From Saprospiraceae bacterium (GTDB lineage: Bacteria; Bacteroidota; Bacteroidia; Chitinophagales; Saprospiraceae), in assembly GCA_020436935.1 (NCBI GenBank), contig JAGQWX010000014.1:1-64000 (forward strand): 64,000 bases of DNA, read 5' to 3'. Shown piece after piece: positions 46,201-55,383 of this stretch. Position 1 is the stretch's first letter; every line of letters begins with the position of its first letter. The position numbers and the translations under genes were made by a program. Below the pieces are notes generated by a model. That model had not been told where the DNA came from. It saw only the letters and a program-made list of their open reading frames with translations, and searched no databases.

Positions 46201-49200
46201 ATGTAGGGGAAGGGGATTCACTGTATATAGAGGTGTTTATCCACCCACTTTTTCCTTCTGATGGCTTTGCGACCAATTTTAATGGCAGCTCTGTTGAAGT
46301 TGCTGTAAGCTTTATGATGGGAAACCTTCCGCAGCTAACTTTGCATTCGCCAGGGGTTTATCTCCAACGGAACAGGGAAGATCAGATTTTTGGACCTCAA
46401 TACCGACATTGGGGTCAGTTTGTGTACAAAGGCAGTGGAGCCAGAGCAGATGCACCGATTGACCAAAGCCTGCTGAAATTGCCGGATATCATGGTAGACG
46501 AAGGAGAAATAGACCCCGATATAGATCCGGATTCTTTGGACATAGACGTACCCGAGCTGGTTTTCGTGACCATGAAGGCCGATATAAAATCAGGTAGGTG
46601 GCAGGCCATCGATGACCGTACCTTCATTGCTCTCGATACAATGTCCAGCAGCAGGAACGGAGAAGATGTTTTTGACGATGGCAGTACAGGGCCGGTAGAC
46701 AATACGCGATATAGTGCACCTGTCATTCAAACAGAATCCATCGAAAATGCGGTATCAGGGGGCGCTCTGGTGAGTGGAGGAACTGCCTGGGATCAAACCA
46801 AAGCACTCCGTGACGTTGGTGATATGAATGGAGACAGGTATCCTGACATCCTCACCCCGGCAGGCATCCAGTACTCAACCATTCAGGGCGGATATGAAGC
46901 CCAGGTCACCAGGCACAATCTTGGCGATCATGAGACTTCTTCCAATGCACTTGGAGCAGCTGTAGGTGGGGCGTTTGTCAGCAGTGGACCGTCCAACTCA
47001 AGAACGACCAAGGGAGCTGGTTCCAAAAAACAAAACAACCGGGTAAAGTCCGGTTTCACTGCTCAATCCGACAATTCACTCTCGGCAAGTGATGCAGCTA
47101 AGGCGTCTATCGGATTTAGTGCCTCTTACAATCACGATGAAGATGAGACGATAACCACCTGGCTTGACATCAATGGAGACGGCCTTGAGGATAAACTTTT
47201 TGAGGATGGAAATGTAGCCCTCAATTTTGGATATAGCTTCGGTCCCAGGCAATCCTGGGGTTTTGAGGGCATCCGGGGTGGTGTCTCTGATGATATTGGT
47301 GCCGGTGTAGGCATATCGATTGTAAACGGTTCCATACAGGGTGGAACAAGTTTTGCGAATACTACCAATCATTCCAACTTTGGATTTCAGGATTTGAATG
47401 ACGATGCATTGCTCGATCTCATCGTTTCTTCCAATCCTCTGGTGGTAAGATACAATGATGGTGACAGCTTCGGCGAACCAGTCACACTGGTCAACTCAGG
47501 TCAGCTGGATGCCGGACTTTCGACGGGAGAGTCCATCAATGGGGGAGGTACGATTTGCATCAACGTGCCTATATTTTTCTTCCGATTTTGTATTTCTACC
47601 TCAGCCTCCACAGGAAATGGTGTAGGTCGTATTACTACCATGCTGGATGACATCAATGGTGATGGATTCGTAGATTTTCTGGCATCAGATGCAGAAAACG
47701 ACCTCAGGGTGCGGTATTCCAATCAAGGAAAAACCAATCTGCTCAAGACCATCACTACGCCTTTTGGGGGGACAACCACATTTGATTATAAAATCAGTGG
47801 CAACAATTACGACTTGCCATTTTCAAAATGGACTGTTCAAAGTGTAGTAACAGACGATGGTTTTGCGGATGATGGTATACCAGCCAGAAAGATGACTGTC
47901 TCGTATAAAAACGGCAAATACGACAGGCACGAGCGCGACTTTTTTGGATTCGGAGAGATGATGATCGATCAGTGGAATGGAGCCGAATTGTCCAGATCAA
48001 TCATGGTCAATTATGCGGTAGATCGCATATATGATGCCGGGCATATCCTGTCTCATGCCGTTCTTGACAGCGCAGGCAATGTGTACAAAAAAACGGTGTA
48101 TACTTATGGTTTGAAAGATGTGGTCACGGGCGAAAATTTGGGCGTAGACTTTGCTTCCAGCGATGACGGTAAGGCTTTCTCAGCGCTAAGCTCTAGCAAA
48201 ATTTCTTATTATGATGAGGCTGGCGTCGAGGCACTGTATCTTGAAAAAAATTATGAATACGATCCTTACGGCAATGTGGTAAAAGAGGTAGAAATTCCAA
48301 ACGGCAACCTAGAGGCTGCGCTGACCTCCACATATGTGTACAAAGCAGATAACGAAAAAGTACTTCGAGACGCCATCGAGGAAGTTCTGGTGTATTCGGG
48401 GACTGACTTGCAAAGAGAGAGCAAGTATGAGACCGACGGCAAAGGAAATATTTTGAGCATCAATGTGAGTATGGATGCGGAAAATAAAGCCCTCACTACC
48501 TTGAAGTACGACGATTATGGCAATGTGATTCAGGCTGTCCGTCCGGCCAATTATACCGATGAGTCCCTCATACTGGATTTTGAATATGACGAAACCATCC
48601 ATCAATACCTGACCATTGAAAAAGATGGATATGGTTTTGAAAAGGATTATAAGTATGATGTCACTCGGGGAAAGCTGACACAATTTAAAGGCATCAATGA
48701 TGAAAACTTCACTTACGCTTATGATGTCAAAGGCAGATTGTCTGAGGTGTTGCTTCCTGCCCATGATTTGGAAGGGGCGCCTTACAGCATGAAAATAAAT
48801 TATGAGCACAATGGTCCAAATCCATTTGCTGAAGTGGTTCATTACAAGGCAGGCAATGACAATGATCTCGCCAGTATCACTTTTGAAAATGGCCAATTTG
48901 ACGCATTTCAACAAAAATATACTGCTTATTTATTGGATGGCGCTGGTTTTGAAGAGGCTTCTGTGGTGAGTGCCGGAGAAATTTATGACGAACTGGGCAG
49001 GCTTTTGGAGAAGTACCTGCCCCTTCGGGAAAACCCGGGCCTCTGGACCACGCCCAATTATAATGCAGACATATATCGACCACTCAGGACAAGCTATGAC
49101 CATCTCGACAGGCCCCTGGTGATGACAGAAAGAGATGGAGGAGTGACAAACTATAGCTACGACATAGCCGAAGATGGCCGGGGGATTACTGCATTTCGCA

Positions 49201-51752
49201 CCAATATTACGGACGCTTTGGGCAATCTGACAGAAGAATTTTACGACATCAGGGGGAGATTGATTTCTACGAGGAGGAGCGAGGGAAGCTTGTATTATGA
49301 ATATGATGCACTTTCTCAGCTTACGGCGATCACCTATGAAAATGGGTCTGATACCCGGTATGCCTATGATTTGGGTGGCAGACGGGTTGCGATTGACCAC
49401 GCCGATGGTGGACTTACAGAGCTGGAATACGACAATGCAGGCAATCTGAGGAACAGGATTTCTGCCAACATCCGCGAAGTGATTTCAAAGGACGGTTCGA
49501 TCAGATACAGCTATGACAAAGAACGCCTGACGGAGATAGACTATCCCAAAAATTTTCAAAACAAAGTACAGATCCACTATGGCAATGCAGAAGATTCTCT
49601 CGGTCAGCGGGGTAGGATCAAGCTGATCGAAGATGGCAGTGGAGGCATCTCTTATGTTTATGATTTGAATGGAAATATCACCAGAAAGGTCAGAACCGTC
49701 ATTGCCAACAGGGCCAATCAGCTCACATTTCTGATGGAAGCAGGATATGATGCATGGTCGAGGGTCCGCAGTCAGGTATATCCGGATGGCGAAAAGATCA
49801 CGTACAGCTACGATACAGGTGGACGGATCAATGGTATAAAAGGAGAAAAGGACAGAAGGGAAATGGTCTATCTTTCGGATTGTGGCTATGATCAATACGA
49901 AGACAGGATCATGACCAAAATGGGCAATGAGGTGACCACCGAAGACAGCTATAATGTCAAAGGACTACTTACCCAAAAACGAGTAAAGCTCGCGGGTAAA
50001 AGTTTATTTGAAGGCGATTATGAATATTATACCAACAACCTCTTAAAATCGGGTAGCTCTACTTATCAAACAGATTTGTTCGCCGGTAAAATCAACAACA
50101 ATTTTGCATACGACGTCTATCAACAATTGATTGATGCCGATGGACAGCTGAGTGCAGATGATGAGGAATTGATGTATACCTTCATGAGTGAATACAACGC
50201 CCAGTCCATTACCAACCTCGACTTGCAATTGCTCCAAAATGGGGAAGAAGACAAAGAGCGGTCCTACATTTTTGATTATGCGTATGGTGACACCACTCAC
50301 CCTGGCAGGCCTTCAGAAATAGGTGGCCGGCAGTTGTCCTATGATTTCAATGGGAACCTTTTGCTCAAAAACAGCCGCGCCATTTTTGAGTATCAAAACA
50401 ATTTTTGGGACGAAGAAGACAGATTGTCCGGCGTCTCTCAGAATGGTAAAATTACCAGATATACCTACGATGCTTTTGGCAGGAGGATCATCCGGGGTAT
50501 TTCCAGATTTGAAGGTTTATTCATCAACGGACAGCCTGCTGCTTTTCTCAATCACGATGATGAATTTGAAGCCGATGTTTTCCCGGAATTTACCGTCACC
50601 AACAATGGATTTGAGAAACATTATTACCTCCAAGGGGAAAGGATGTTGACCAAAAGAGGAACAGGAAAATTCAATTTCGCAGTTTTGAGCCTGCCTGAAT
50701 TTGCAGCCGGGGGCATCAATTACAAGGCCAGACTTGCTGCATATGAAGCCTCCATCAACCAGTTTTACAAAGACAACAGGATACCTCCCGGACCACCCAC
50801 GCTCCCGGGATTTTATTTGCAACCGGAGGTGACCACATCTACGCTTCCCGACGCCACCACCGATAATCCCTACACTGTAGTTTCCGGCCCATGGTTTAAG
50901 CTACTTGGCATTCCAGATCCATCAGGACCTCCCGGTCCTCCAGTACGTTATCCGCCAAAAGATTCCTTACTTCAACCCGGATTTGGCTTTGAGCCGGCGG
51001 TAATTATTCCGGAAACCGATGTGATTTATTACCACAGAGATGCCAGCGACAATGTCGTCATGCTTTCGGATTTTGATGGTGATGTGACTCACGTTTTCAT
51101 TTATTTGCCATCGGGACAGATTTGGAAATCATATGTCAGCAATCAAACACTGGACAATACCCAGTTTTACGGATCAAAGTATTACGATGACCGCGCTAAA
51201 TTGTATCTGGATGGCACCTTCACCTTCGACCCCAAACTGATGCTCAGACAAAGTGTAGAGTTCAGCTCCAGAAGCTTTGGTCAGTCGACCTTCCAGACCA
51301 GACCCGAGTCAAGCCTCTACCAAAACATCACCGGAATTTCGGAAGACGATGACGATGTCCAGGATTCAGAAATCATCAATTCATCTGAACGCCCCGATCT
51401 CGCCGATGGTGGGGTACCCGACTTGTCCTATGTGGTTGAAGTCAATTCCGACGACATCAAAAGCACCTACAAAAAGCTCAGGGACAAACTCCAACCCCGG
51501 CGCGTAAAAAATGAAAGACGAAAATTCGCTCTTGCTCCCGGAGAAGACAACAAAGAATTTCTGGACCAACTCAATGGCCTGATCGCAGATTACGACGAAA
51601 CCAAAACCAAACGACGCAAATTCCAGCTCAAAGGAGATGTAAAATCTACGGTGTTGCTGACCCGCCTTAAGGTGTCGCTGGCCACAGATGCCTTTGCCTC
51701 AAAGGTGAAAAAAAGCAGGAAAAAAAGCACCGGCAAAATTAGGGTGAAGTAG
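43233..51752 (+). CDS. Giant SpvB/VCBS/RHS-repeat protein (Tc-toxin-like, 2839 residues)
   Basis: Residues about 85-105 are a strongly hydrophobic export segment (FFIWLCIFVIVPSSQVLA) after an unusual 84-residue N-terminal extension. At about 143-200 is an SpvB-type start (FPIQIPQGRQGIQPDISLDYNSENGNGWLGIGWSLG). FG-GAP/VCBS-like Ca2+ motifs follow (DINGDGLPDKVF near 510, DFNGDELIDLA near 600, DINGDGLEDKLF near 1312, DINGDGFVDFLA near 1475). YD/RHS repeats span about 1670-2425 (YEYDPYGNVVKE to YTYDAFGRRIIRG). The RHS core ends with FYGSKYYDDRAKLYLDGTFTFDP near 2645-2665. The last ~170 residues are highly charged and basic, ending KKSRKKSTGKIRVK, and match no toxin I know. In Tc toxins and polymorphic RHS toxins such a shell encloses a C-terminal effector; that role is inferred here. 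It overlaps the T9SS gene by ATGA. Confidence 0.85.
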   Translation: MSNILIGKWIDHFSHGDINAKIKMKRGKKSSQTILALNCDPLITAAPKPKWYLRRGFLTQSLHCVEIGNDYVDKSISDKYKYQLNFFIWLCIFVIVPSSQVLAKTDTLPTVQRFGLPSQSFNSFQYASPSEGIARIDIASPNRFGSVIANFPIQIPQGRQGIQPDISLDYNSENGNGWLGIGWSLGFSQITIDHRWGVPRYSASIESETYLLDGEQLSFLSHRQVSSPRSSEKEFTRRIEESFSRIIRHGTAPSNYWWEVIEKNGIRHFYGGSPETGWMANAVLTTSTGAIAQWAITQTIDLNGNHIIYEYQKRNVTSPSNLSGGSQLYPKTIYYTGFGAEKGKYKIAFATMNRTHEDNQINLRSGFKEVTDQVLKDIVVMYDDEKIRSYKPTYTKGNFGKTLLTSISEYDAMDSLFYTYNFDYHLSANPGFGAEKQWSPPADQLDGGFTSPNLIKEFNDLPTFLGSSKSSAYTVGGSLTFGPLGSPVTKENTVGGNYARTNMSGEGLLAFIDINGDGLPDKVFKKDGQIKYRPNLYGEVSNEAFGNVRPVWISTDGTNKRPLTKFSEFKGSTDAIGAEANPGFAFVGYTNETTKANTNIYFNDFNGDELIDLAYDGQVLFCHIDEMGDPVYTYRSSDSPSPLKGTGTIAGGGQTNSKEDFDLANPLHDVVKCWTAPYSGLISISGQVRLLEPANPSAQADGVKLSIQSGGSVLWSNTIAANDFTPKNATVANSLILKGQKIYFRVQSVDNGEQDMVKWSPEISYQGLDPLLTDPNLQTFHVFNAADDDLITSDQFEVIPVDGRITIEGRFSKQITSDDVEIRVLVRTPFDNPDLEPAISVAFTKSYAWNEVVDEELVIEDLALKANQTIQVKIYADSEIDPDQISFMPIYYVTSADDGSSVIDAEGNYLYSFCATPSHALYGEVWRKTEIFQSPVSGVLTLSPTINNTGLAGHLGALVVKKQNELLGKLTWTKLAGPQNVIFAEPLEINVGEGDSLYIEVFIHPLFPSDGFATNFNGSSVEVAVSFMMGNLPQLTLHSPGVYLQRNREDQIFGPQYRHWGQFVYKGSGARADAPIDQSLLKLPDIMVDEGEIDPDIDPDSLDIDVPELVFVTMKADIKSGRWQAIDDRTFIALDTMSSSRNGEDVFDDGSTGPVDNTRYSAPVIQTESIENAVSGGALVSGGTAWDQTKALRDVGDMNGDRYPDILTPAGIQYSTIQGGYEAQVTRHNLGDHETSSNALGAAVGGAFVSSGPSNSRTTKGAGSKKQNNRVKSGFTAQSDNSLSASDAAKASIGFSASYNHDEDETITTWLDINGDGLEDKLFEDGNVALNFGYSFGPRQSWGFEGIRGGVSDDIGAGVGISIVNGSIQGGTSFANTTNHSNFGFQDLNDDALLDLIVSSNPLVVRYNDGDSFGEPVTLVNSGQLDAGLSTGESINGGGTICINVPIFFFRFCISTSASTGNGVGRITTMLDDINGDGFVDFLASDAENDLRVRYSNQGKTNLLKTITTPFGGTTTFDYKISGNNYDLPFSKWTVQSVVTDDGFADDGIPARKMTVSYKNGKYDRHERDFFGFGEMMIDQWNGAELSRSIMVNYAVDRIYDAGHILSHAVLDSAGNVYKKTVYTYGLKDVVTGENLGVDFASSDDGKAFSALSSSKISYYDEAGVEALYLEKNYEYDPYGNVVKEVEIPNGNLEAALTSTYVYKADNEKVLRDAIEEVLVYSGTDLQRESKYETDGKGNILSINVSMDAENKALTTLKYDDYGNVIQAVRPANYTDESLILDFEYDETIHQYLTIEKDGYGFEKDYKYDVTRGKLTQFKGINDENFTYAYDVKGRLSEVLLPAHDLEGAPYSMKINYEHNGPNPFAEVVHYKAGNDNDLASITFENGQFDAFQQKYTAYLLDGAGFEEASVVSAGEIYDELGRLLEKYLPLRENPGLWTTPNYNADIYRPLRTSYDHLDRPLVMTERDGGVTNYSYDIAEDGRGITAFRTNITDALGNLTEEFYDIRGRLISTRRSEGSLYYEYDALSQLTAITYENGSDTRYAYDLGGRRVAIDHADGGLTELEYDNAGNLRNRISANIREVISKDGSIRYSYDKERLTEIDYPKNFQNKVQIHYGNAEDSLGQRGRIKLIEDGSGGISYVYDLNGNITRKVRTVIANRANQLTFLMEAGYDAWSRVRSQVYPDGEKITYSYDTGGRINGIKGEKDRREMVYLSDCGYDQYEDRIMTKMGNEVTTEDSYNVKGLLTQKRVKLAGKSLFEGDYEYYTNNLLKSGSSTYQTDLFAGKINNNFAYDVYQQLIDADGQLSADDEELMYTFMSEYNAQSITNLDLQLLQNGEEDKERSYIFDYAYGDTTHPGRPSEIGGRQLSYDFNGNLLLKNSRAIFEYQNNFWDEEDRLSGVSQNGKITRYTYDAFGRRIIRGISRFEGLFINGQPAAFLNHDDEFEADVFPEFTVTNNGFEKHYYLQGERMLTKRGTGKFNFAVLSLPEFAAGGINYKARLAAYEASINQFYKDNRIPPGPPTLPGFYLQPEVTTSTLPDATTDNPYTVVSGPWFKLLGIPDPSGPPGPPVRYPPKDSLLQPGFGFEPAVIIPETDVIYYHRDASDNVVMLSDFDGDVTHVFIYLPSGQIWKSYVSNQTLDNTQFYGSKYYDDRAKLYLDGTFTFDPKLMLRQSVEFSSRSFGQSTFQTRPESSLYQNITGISEDDDDVQDSEIINSSERPDLADGGVPDLSYVVEVNSDDIKSTYKKLRDKLQPRRVKNERRKFALAPGEDNKEFLDQLNGLIADYDETKTKRRKFQLKGDVKSTVLLTRLKVSLATDAFASKVKKSRKKSTGKIRVK

Positions 51753-51813
51753 GGGAGTGGAGATTAAGCTCCATGCACACCAGTGCTAAAAGAAAGAAGA
51801 CCTTTGCTTCAGA

Positions 51814-52650
51814 CTACAACTTCCCAATCCACCTCAACAACAACTCCGGCCAGGCCTTAGCAGCATCGTTGACAGGTCTTAAGCCATATCCATGTCCCCC
51901 AAAAGGGAGGTAGTGCAGCTCCACAGGAACTTTTGCATCTCTCAGAGCACCTGCCATCACCAAGGCACTGTTGCCATATGGATCGTCGGCAGTTTCAAAC
52001 ATAAACATGGGAGGAGTATTTTGGTCAAGCTTCAATTCGGGCGTCAGTGATCTGTTTTCGCCCTGATCGAGATAGGCAGGATAAATCAGTGCCGCGAAAT
52101 CAGGTCTTGCAGACAGGGTGTCAATGTCGCTGACTTTTTCGTAAAGGTTTTCAGCGTAACGTGTTGACAATCTTGCACTGAGGGAACCCCCGGCGGAAAA
52201 TCCCATAATGCCAATCTTATTGAGGGCATAGTTTCTGGCTTTACTCCTTACTATTCTCATCGCGCGTTGGGCGTCCTGCAAAGCACCGTCTTTCTTTTGG
52301 GGCACTCGGTAGTGGAGCAGAAAAACGGTATATCCATGTTCGGTCAGCCATTGTGCTATTTCGTATCCTTCTTTGTCGATGGCAAGAATGCCATAACCAC
52401 CACCCGGGCAAACGATCATGCCGATGCCGTTGGAGTTGATGGGTTTGGGAGCAAATACTTCAAGGACCGGATTGGTGACTTCGCTGATTCTGGTCACGTT
52501 GTTGTCCCGGTCTGCCTGGAAGACATCCGCCGCTTTAGATTTGACCTCTCCCGGTACCTTTCCCGGCCACAATTCGATTTTTTCCTGGGCAAACATTTCG
52601 ACTGCTACCATACAACTCAATAGGATAATAAAATTAAATTTTCTAAACAT
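51814..52650 (-). CDS. Secreted alpha/beta-hydrolase, acetylesterase/xylanase-type
   Basis: About 278 residues from ATG 52650 (MFRKFNFIILLSCMVAVEMFAQ, a signal peptide); an ATG at 52671 adds seven residues. The fold is a BD-FAE/acetylesterase-type alpha/beta hydrolase: oxyanion segment IVCPGGGYGILA, nucleophile Ser in GFSAGGSL, then ETADDPYGNS supplying the acid, and GGHGYGL carrying the His. Related enzymes remove acetyl or feruloyl groups from plant polysaccharides. It stands alone, converging with the RHS giant, with an AT-rich repeat region upstream. Confidence 0.87.
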   Translation of the reverse strand: MFRKFNFIILLSCMVAVEMFAQEKIELWPGKVPGEVKSKAADVFQADRDNNVTRISEVTNPVLEVFAPKPINSNGIGMIVCPGGGYGILAIDKEGYEIAQWLTEHGYTVFLLHYRVPQKKDGALQDAQRAMRIVRSKARNYALNKIGIMGFSAGGSLSARLSTRYAENLYEKVSDIDTLSARPDFAALIYPAYLDQGENRSLTPELKLDQNTPPMFMFETADDPYGNSALVMAGALRDAKVPVELHYLPFGGHGYGLRPVNDAAKAWPELLLRWIGKL

Positions 52651-53044
52651 GACTTTTTCTTGAATGGTCAAATATAATCGAATTTTTGGCTCTTGGTTGT
52701 TTGCTTTTAGTGGTTAGCTTTTTCTTGGCGTATGGTTATTTATGTAATTTCCCGCAGAAATCTCTAAACTTCCCGCAGAAATACGCAGAAGTGAGGGGGG
52801 GATAAATACTAAAAGTTAAAGGTGGGTTTGGTAAAATTTATGAGGAAGAAACATTGAATTGGGGTGACGTTATGAAGGAAAATGAAGCGGTTTTTTTTGG
52901 CTTTGAGCTGTAGGGCTTTTAACCCCGATCACGGCAGACTCAAGAAGTGGACTAAAGTCCGGCAAAGAGAGAGTTTCTTTTCCATTACCTCCCGCTAAAG
53001 CAGGAGGTAACTAAAAAACAGTAAAAGTTAATAGAAAATTAAAT

Positions 53045-53185
53045 AGATTGTGCTTTCGCAGATCCCTAAAAAAGCAGCTAAAGTTGACAGCCACTCAATT
53101 AGGTTGTGCTTTAGCATATCCCCATAAAAGCAGCTAAAGTTGCCAACCACTCAATTAGGTTGTGCTTTAGCACATCCCAACAAAA
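53045..53185. repeat. 56-bp tandem repeat, about 2.5 copies
   Basis: Units at 53045-53100 and 53101-53156 are near-identical, and a third, partial unit begins at 53157. Each contains CTTTAGC and GCTAAAG, which pair as a hairpin within the unit. Confidence 0.8.
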
Positions 53186-53615
53186 AGGCTTCAACGCAAG
53201 TAGGGCTTTACTTTTCAGTAAGAAAAGCCACCCGCCAAATCAAAAACCTAACCTAACTAACAGCTAAGAACCGCAGCCTCAAAGAAGCGCCAAGAAAATC
53301 AAACAGCTAACACCCACCAGCTTCAAAGTAGAGCCAGGAAGCTATCAACCAAATAGCATTTTAGCGTATTGGTGTTTTTGCGTTTTGGCCAATCCGGTTT
53401 CAAATTTAGAAGCCTCTTTTAACCATTCAAACATTAAAATAGATTAAGACAAAGCAAAAAAGTCAATTTTTTAGCACAAGAAATAATGTAAAGACACTTT
53501 CTTCAAAGAAGCACAAAAAAACTAAAGCTTAAGAGCCCAGCTACGAAGCAGCACCTCAAAAAAAGCTAACAGCTAAGAGCCGCCAACTAGAAGAAAGCGC
53601 AAAAAATCTAGTATT

Positions 53616-53664
53616 TAATACCTAATACCTAATACCTAAAACCTAATACCTAAAACCTAATACC
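53616..53664. repeat. Heptamer tandem repeat TAA(T/A)ACC, seven copies
   Basis: Seven consecutive 7-base units, five TAATACC and two TAAAACC, immediately upstream of the frameshifted PKD gene. Confidence 0.85.
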
Positions 53665-53689
53665 TACCACCCGACTTTAAAAGTATTTA

Positions 53690-53708
53690 TTATATTTACC
53701 CCAACAAT
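53690..53708 (+). promoter_or_regulatory. Shared upstream motif TTATATTTACCCCAACAAT
   Basis: This 19-base sequence lies 10 bases before the PKD gene ATG at 53719. The identical 19 bases are at 55818-55836 before the GH53 gene, and a close variant is at 59444-59462. TATATTTA is close to the Bacteroidota -7 element TAnnTTTG, so a promoter is likely. Confidence 0.5.
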
Positions 53709-53718
53709 TAGATACGAC

Positions 53719-54520
53719 ATGAAAAACGGCGTAGGATTACTCATTCTATCCATCTTATTCATTGGTCAAATGCTCAAAGGCCAGGCCCCTGTTTCAAACT
53801 TCTTAATTCAATCTTCACCACCAAGTGGACCGAATGTAACAGTTTTTTTTTACTGATCAATCTACCAATGGCCCCATAACCGGTTGGTTGTGGGACTTTG
53901 GTGATGGAGGAAATTCAACAGCGCAAAACCCAATCCATACCTATCCTTTGGGAATTTATACAGTCTGTCTTACTGTCTTTAATCAGGCCAATGAAGCAGA
54001 CTCCTCTTGTCAAACCATCAGGTTACAGCCGCCAGTATTTTCGAAGAGTTTTACACCTTCCATGGTTCCTGCAGGGCAAGTTTCAACATTAAGATTTGTT
54101 ATTGATAATACCTCTATTTTCGCGACAAGTTCCAATATTTCATTCACTGATAATCTTCCTGCCGGGCTTACTGTTGCACCAACGCCTAATGTTTCCACCA
54201 ATTGCATTGGAGGAAGCCTGACTGCGATGCCTGGTTCAAATGTGATTTCATATTCAGGAGGTTCAGTCCCACCAAATTCCATTTGTGAGATTTCTGTTGA
54301 TGTGGTTCCCTCTGCTATGGGGACTTATGTCAATACAACCGGGGACCTCACATCAGCGTCAGGGAACAGTGGTCCAGCCACTGCAACACTTCAGGCGACA
54401 CAGCCAATACCAACGATGGGCGAATGGGCACTACTGATATTGATGTTGATGATGGGTATCATTGGTGTAACCATATTGTCCGGAAAGAATAGGAATGCAA
54501 CTTTAACTCAACGGTCATAG
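53719..54520 (+). pseudogene. PKD-domain surface protein with IPTM tail, frameshifted in a 9-T run
   Basis: The frame from ATG 53719 encodes a signal peptide (MKNGVGLLILSILFIGQMLKG) and ends prematurely in TGA just after a run of nine T (53843-53851). With eight T the frame continues as VFFTDQSTNGPITGWLWDFGDGG and runs to TAG at 54520 for about 266 residues. Domains: PKD (WDFGDGGNSTAQNPIHTY), a DUF11-like beta domain (FTDNLPAGLTV, PPNSICEISVDV), and a C-terminal IPTMGEWALL tail with a hydrophobic helix and basic end. The gene following it is a paralogue with an intact frame. The run could be a phase-variable switch or a sequencing artefact. Confidence 0.82.
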
Positions 54521-54606
54521 CCTGGCGATTAGAAAAAACTTGGTCATATTCAATAAAGAGCATACCTTAATTACTTATAAAAGTGGCATTCATAAATTTG
54601 GGAAAA

Positions 54607-55383
54607 ATGAGTCCAAGAATTTTCACCGTCTTATTACTCCTCATCTTAAATAAACTGCAGGCTCAAGTTATCACAGCAGCTTTTACCCCAAGCAGCTTTG
54701 GGAAAATGGTTACTTTCACAGATGAATCTCAAGGACCCTTCACCACCAGAATGTGGGATTTTGGGAATGGGACGACATCAAATGAACAAAACCCTGTAGT
54801 GACATATGATTTTTATGGGACTTATGTTGTATGCCTGGAAGTTTCCGATGGAGAAACAACAGATGCAGTTTGTCAAACCCTAATTTTAGCGCCGCAACCT
54901 CCTGTATTTTCCAAAGATTTTTTGGACGCGACCATTCCTGCAGGGCAAAGCACTACTTTGACCTTTACCATCGATAACTCCCGGGTAGACACTATGACAG
55001 GTAATTTGTCCTTTGTTGATAATTTACCCGCAGGTCTTGTTGTCGCAAATGATGGTAATATATCAATTAGCTGTACCGGAGGCACTTTTACAGCAATCCC
55101 GGGCTCCAGCACCATATCTTATACCGGTGGACTTGTGCCCGCATTTTCAATTTGTCAATTATCTCTTGAGGTAAGTCCAAATGCTCCTGGCACCTACGTA
55201 AACACAACTGGAGATCTTACATCCGATGCGGGTAATAGTGGATCTGCATCAGCGACCTTAGTGGCGACTCAACCAATTCCAACCATGGGCGAATGGGCAC
55301 TTCTTATAACCATGCTGATGATTGGTATTTTGGGAGTTACGGTGTTGACAAATAGGCACTTAAATAGAAAGTTGAGCAGTTAA
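54607..55383 (+). CDS. PKD-domain surface protein with IPTM C-terminal sorting tail
   Basis: About 258 residues from ATG 54607 (MSPRIFTVLLLLILNKLQAQ signal peptide); an in-frame GTG lies at 54583. A PKD domain follows (VTFTDESQGPFTTRMWDFGNGTTSNEQNPVVTYDFYGTYVVCL), then a DUF11-like domain (LTFTIDNSRVD, FVDNLPAGLVV, GTYVNTTGDLTSDAGNSG) and the tail IPTMGEWALL, hydrophobic helix, NRHLNRKLSS. It is a tandem paralogue of the frameshifted gene 86 bases upstream. The tail should direct anchoring or processing at the envelope by an exosortase-like enzyme, which is not in the window. Confidence 0.85.
   Translation: MSPRIFTVLLLLILNKLQAQVITAAFTPSSFGKMVTFTDESQGPFTTRMWDFGNGTTSNEQNPVVTYDFYGTYVVCLEVSDGETTDAVCQTLILAPQPPVFSKDFLDATIPAGQSTTLTFTIDNSRVDTMTGNLSFVDNLPAGLVVANDGNISISCTGGTFTAIPGSSTISYTGGLVPAFSICQLSLEVSPNAPGTYVNTTGDLTSDAGNSGSASATLVATQPIPTMGEWALLITMLMIGILGVTVLTNRHLNRKLSS

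Larger units (their letters stand above)
52672..53718. other. 1-kb gene-free region made of short repeats
   Basis: No credible gene. It contains CCCGCAGAA-type elements (52750-52795), a GGACTAAAGTCC palindrome near 52950, a 2.5-copy 56-bp tandem repeat (53045-53185), several GCTAACAGCTAAG and CTTCAAAGAAGCGC phrases, and a heptamer array (53616-53664). Each also recurs, in variant form, in other gene-free stretches to the right. Confidence 0.7.

Noticed and set aside
48309-48914. 201-residue minus-strand frame
   Set aside because: Antisense of the RHS repeat region; biased composition of YD repeats keeps other frames open.
53045-53185. Possible CRISPR array
   Set aside because: The repeats are contiguous with no unique spacers of constant length, and no cas genes are present.
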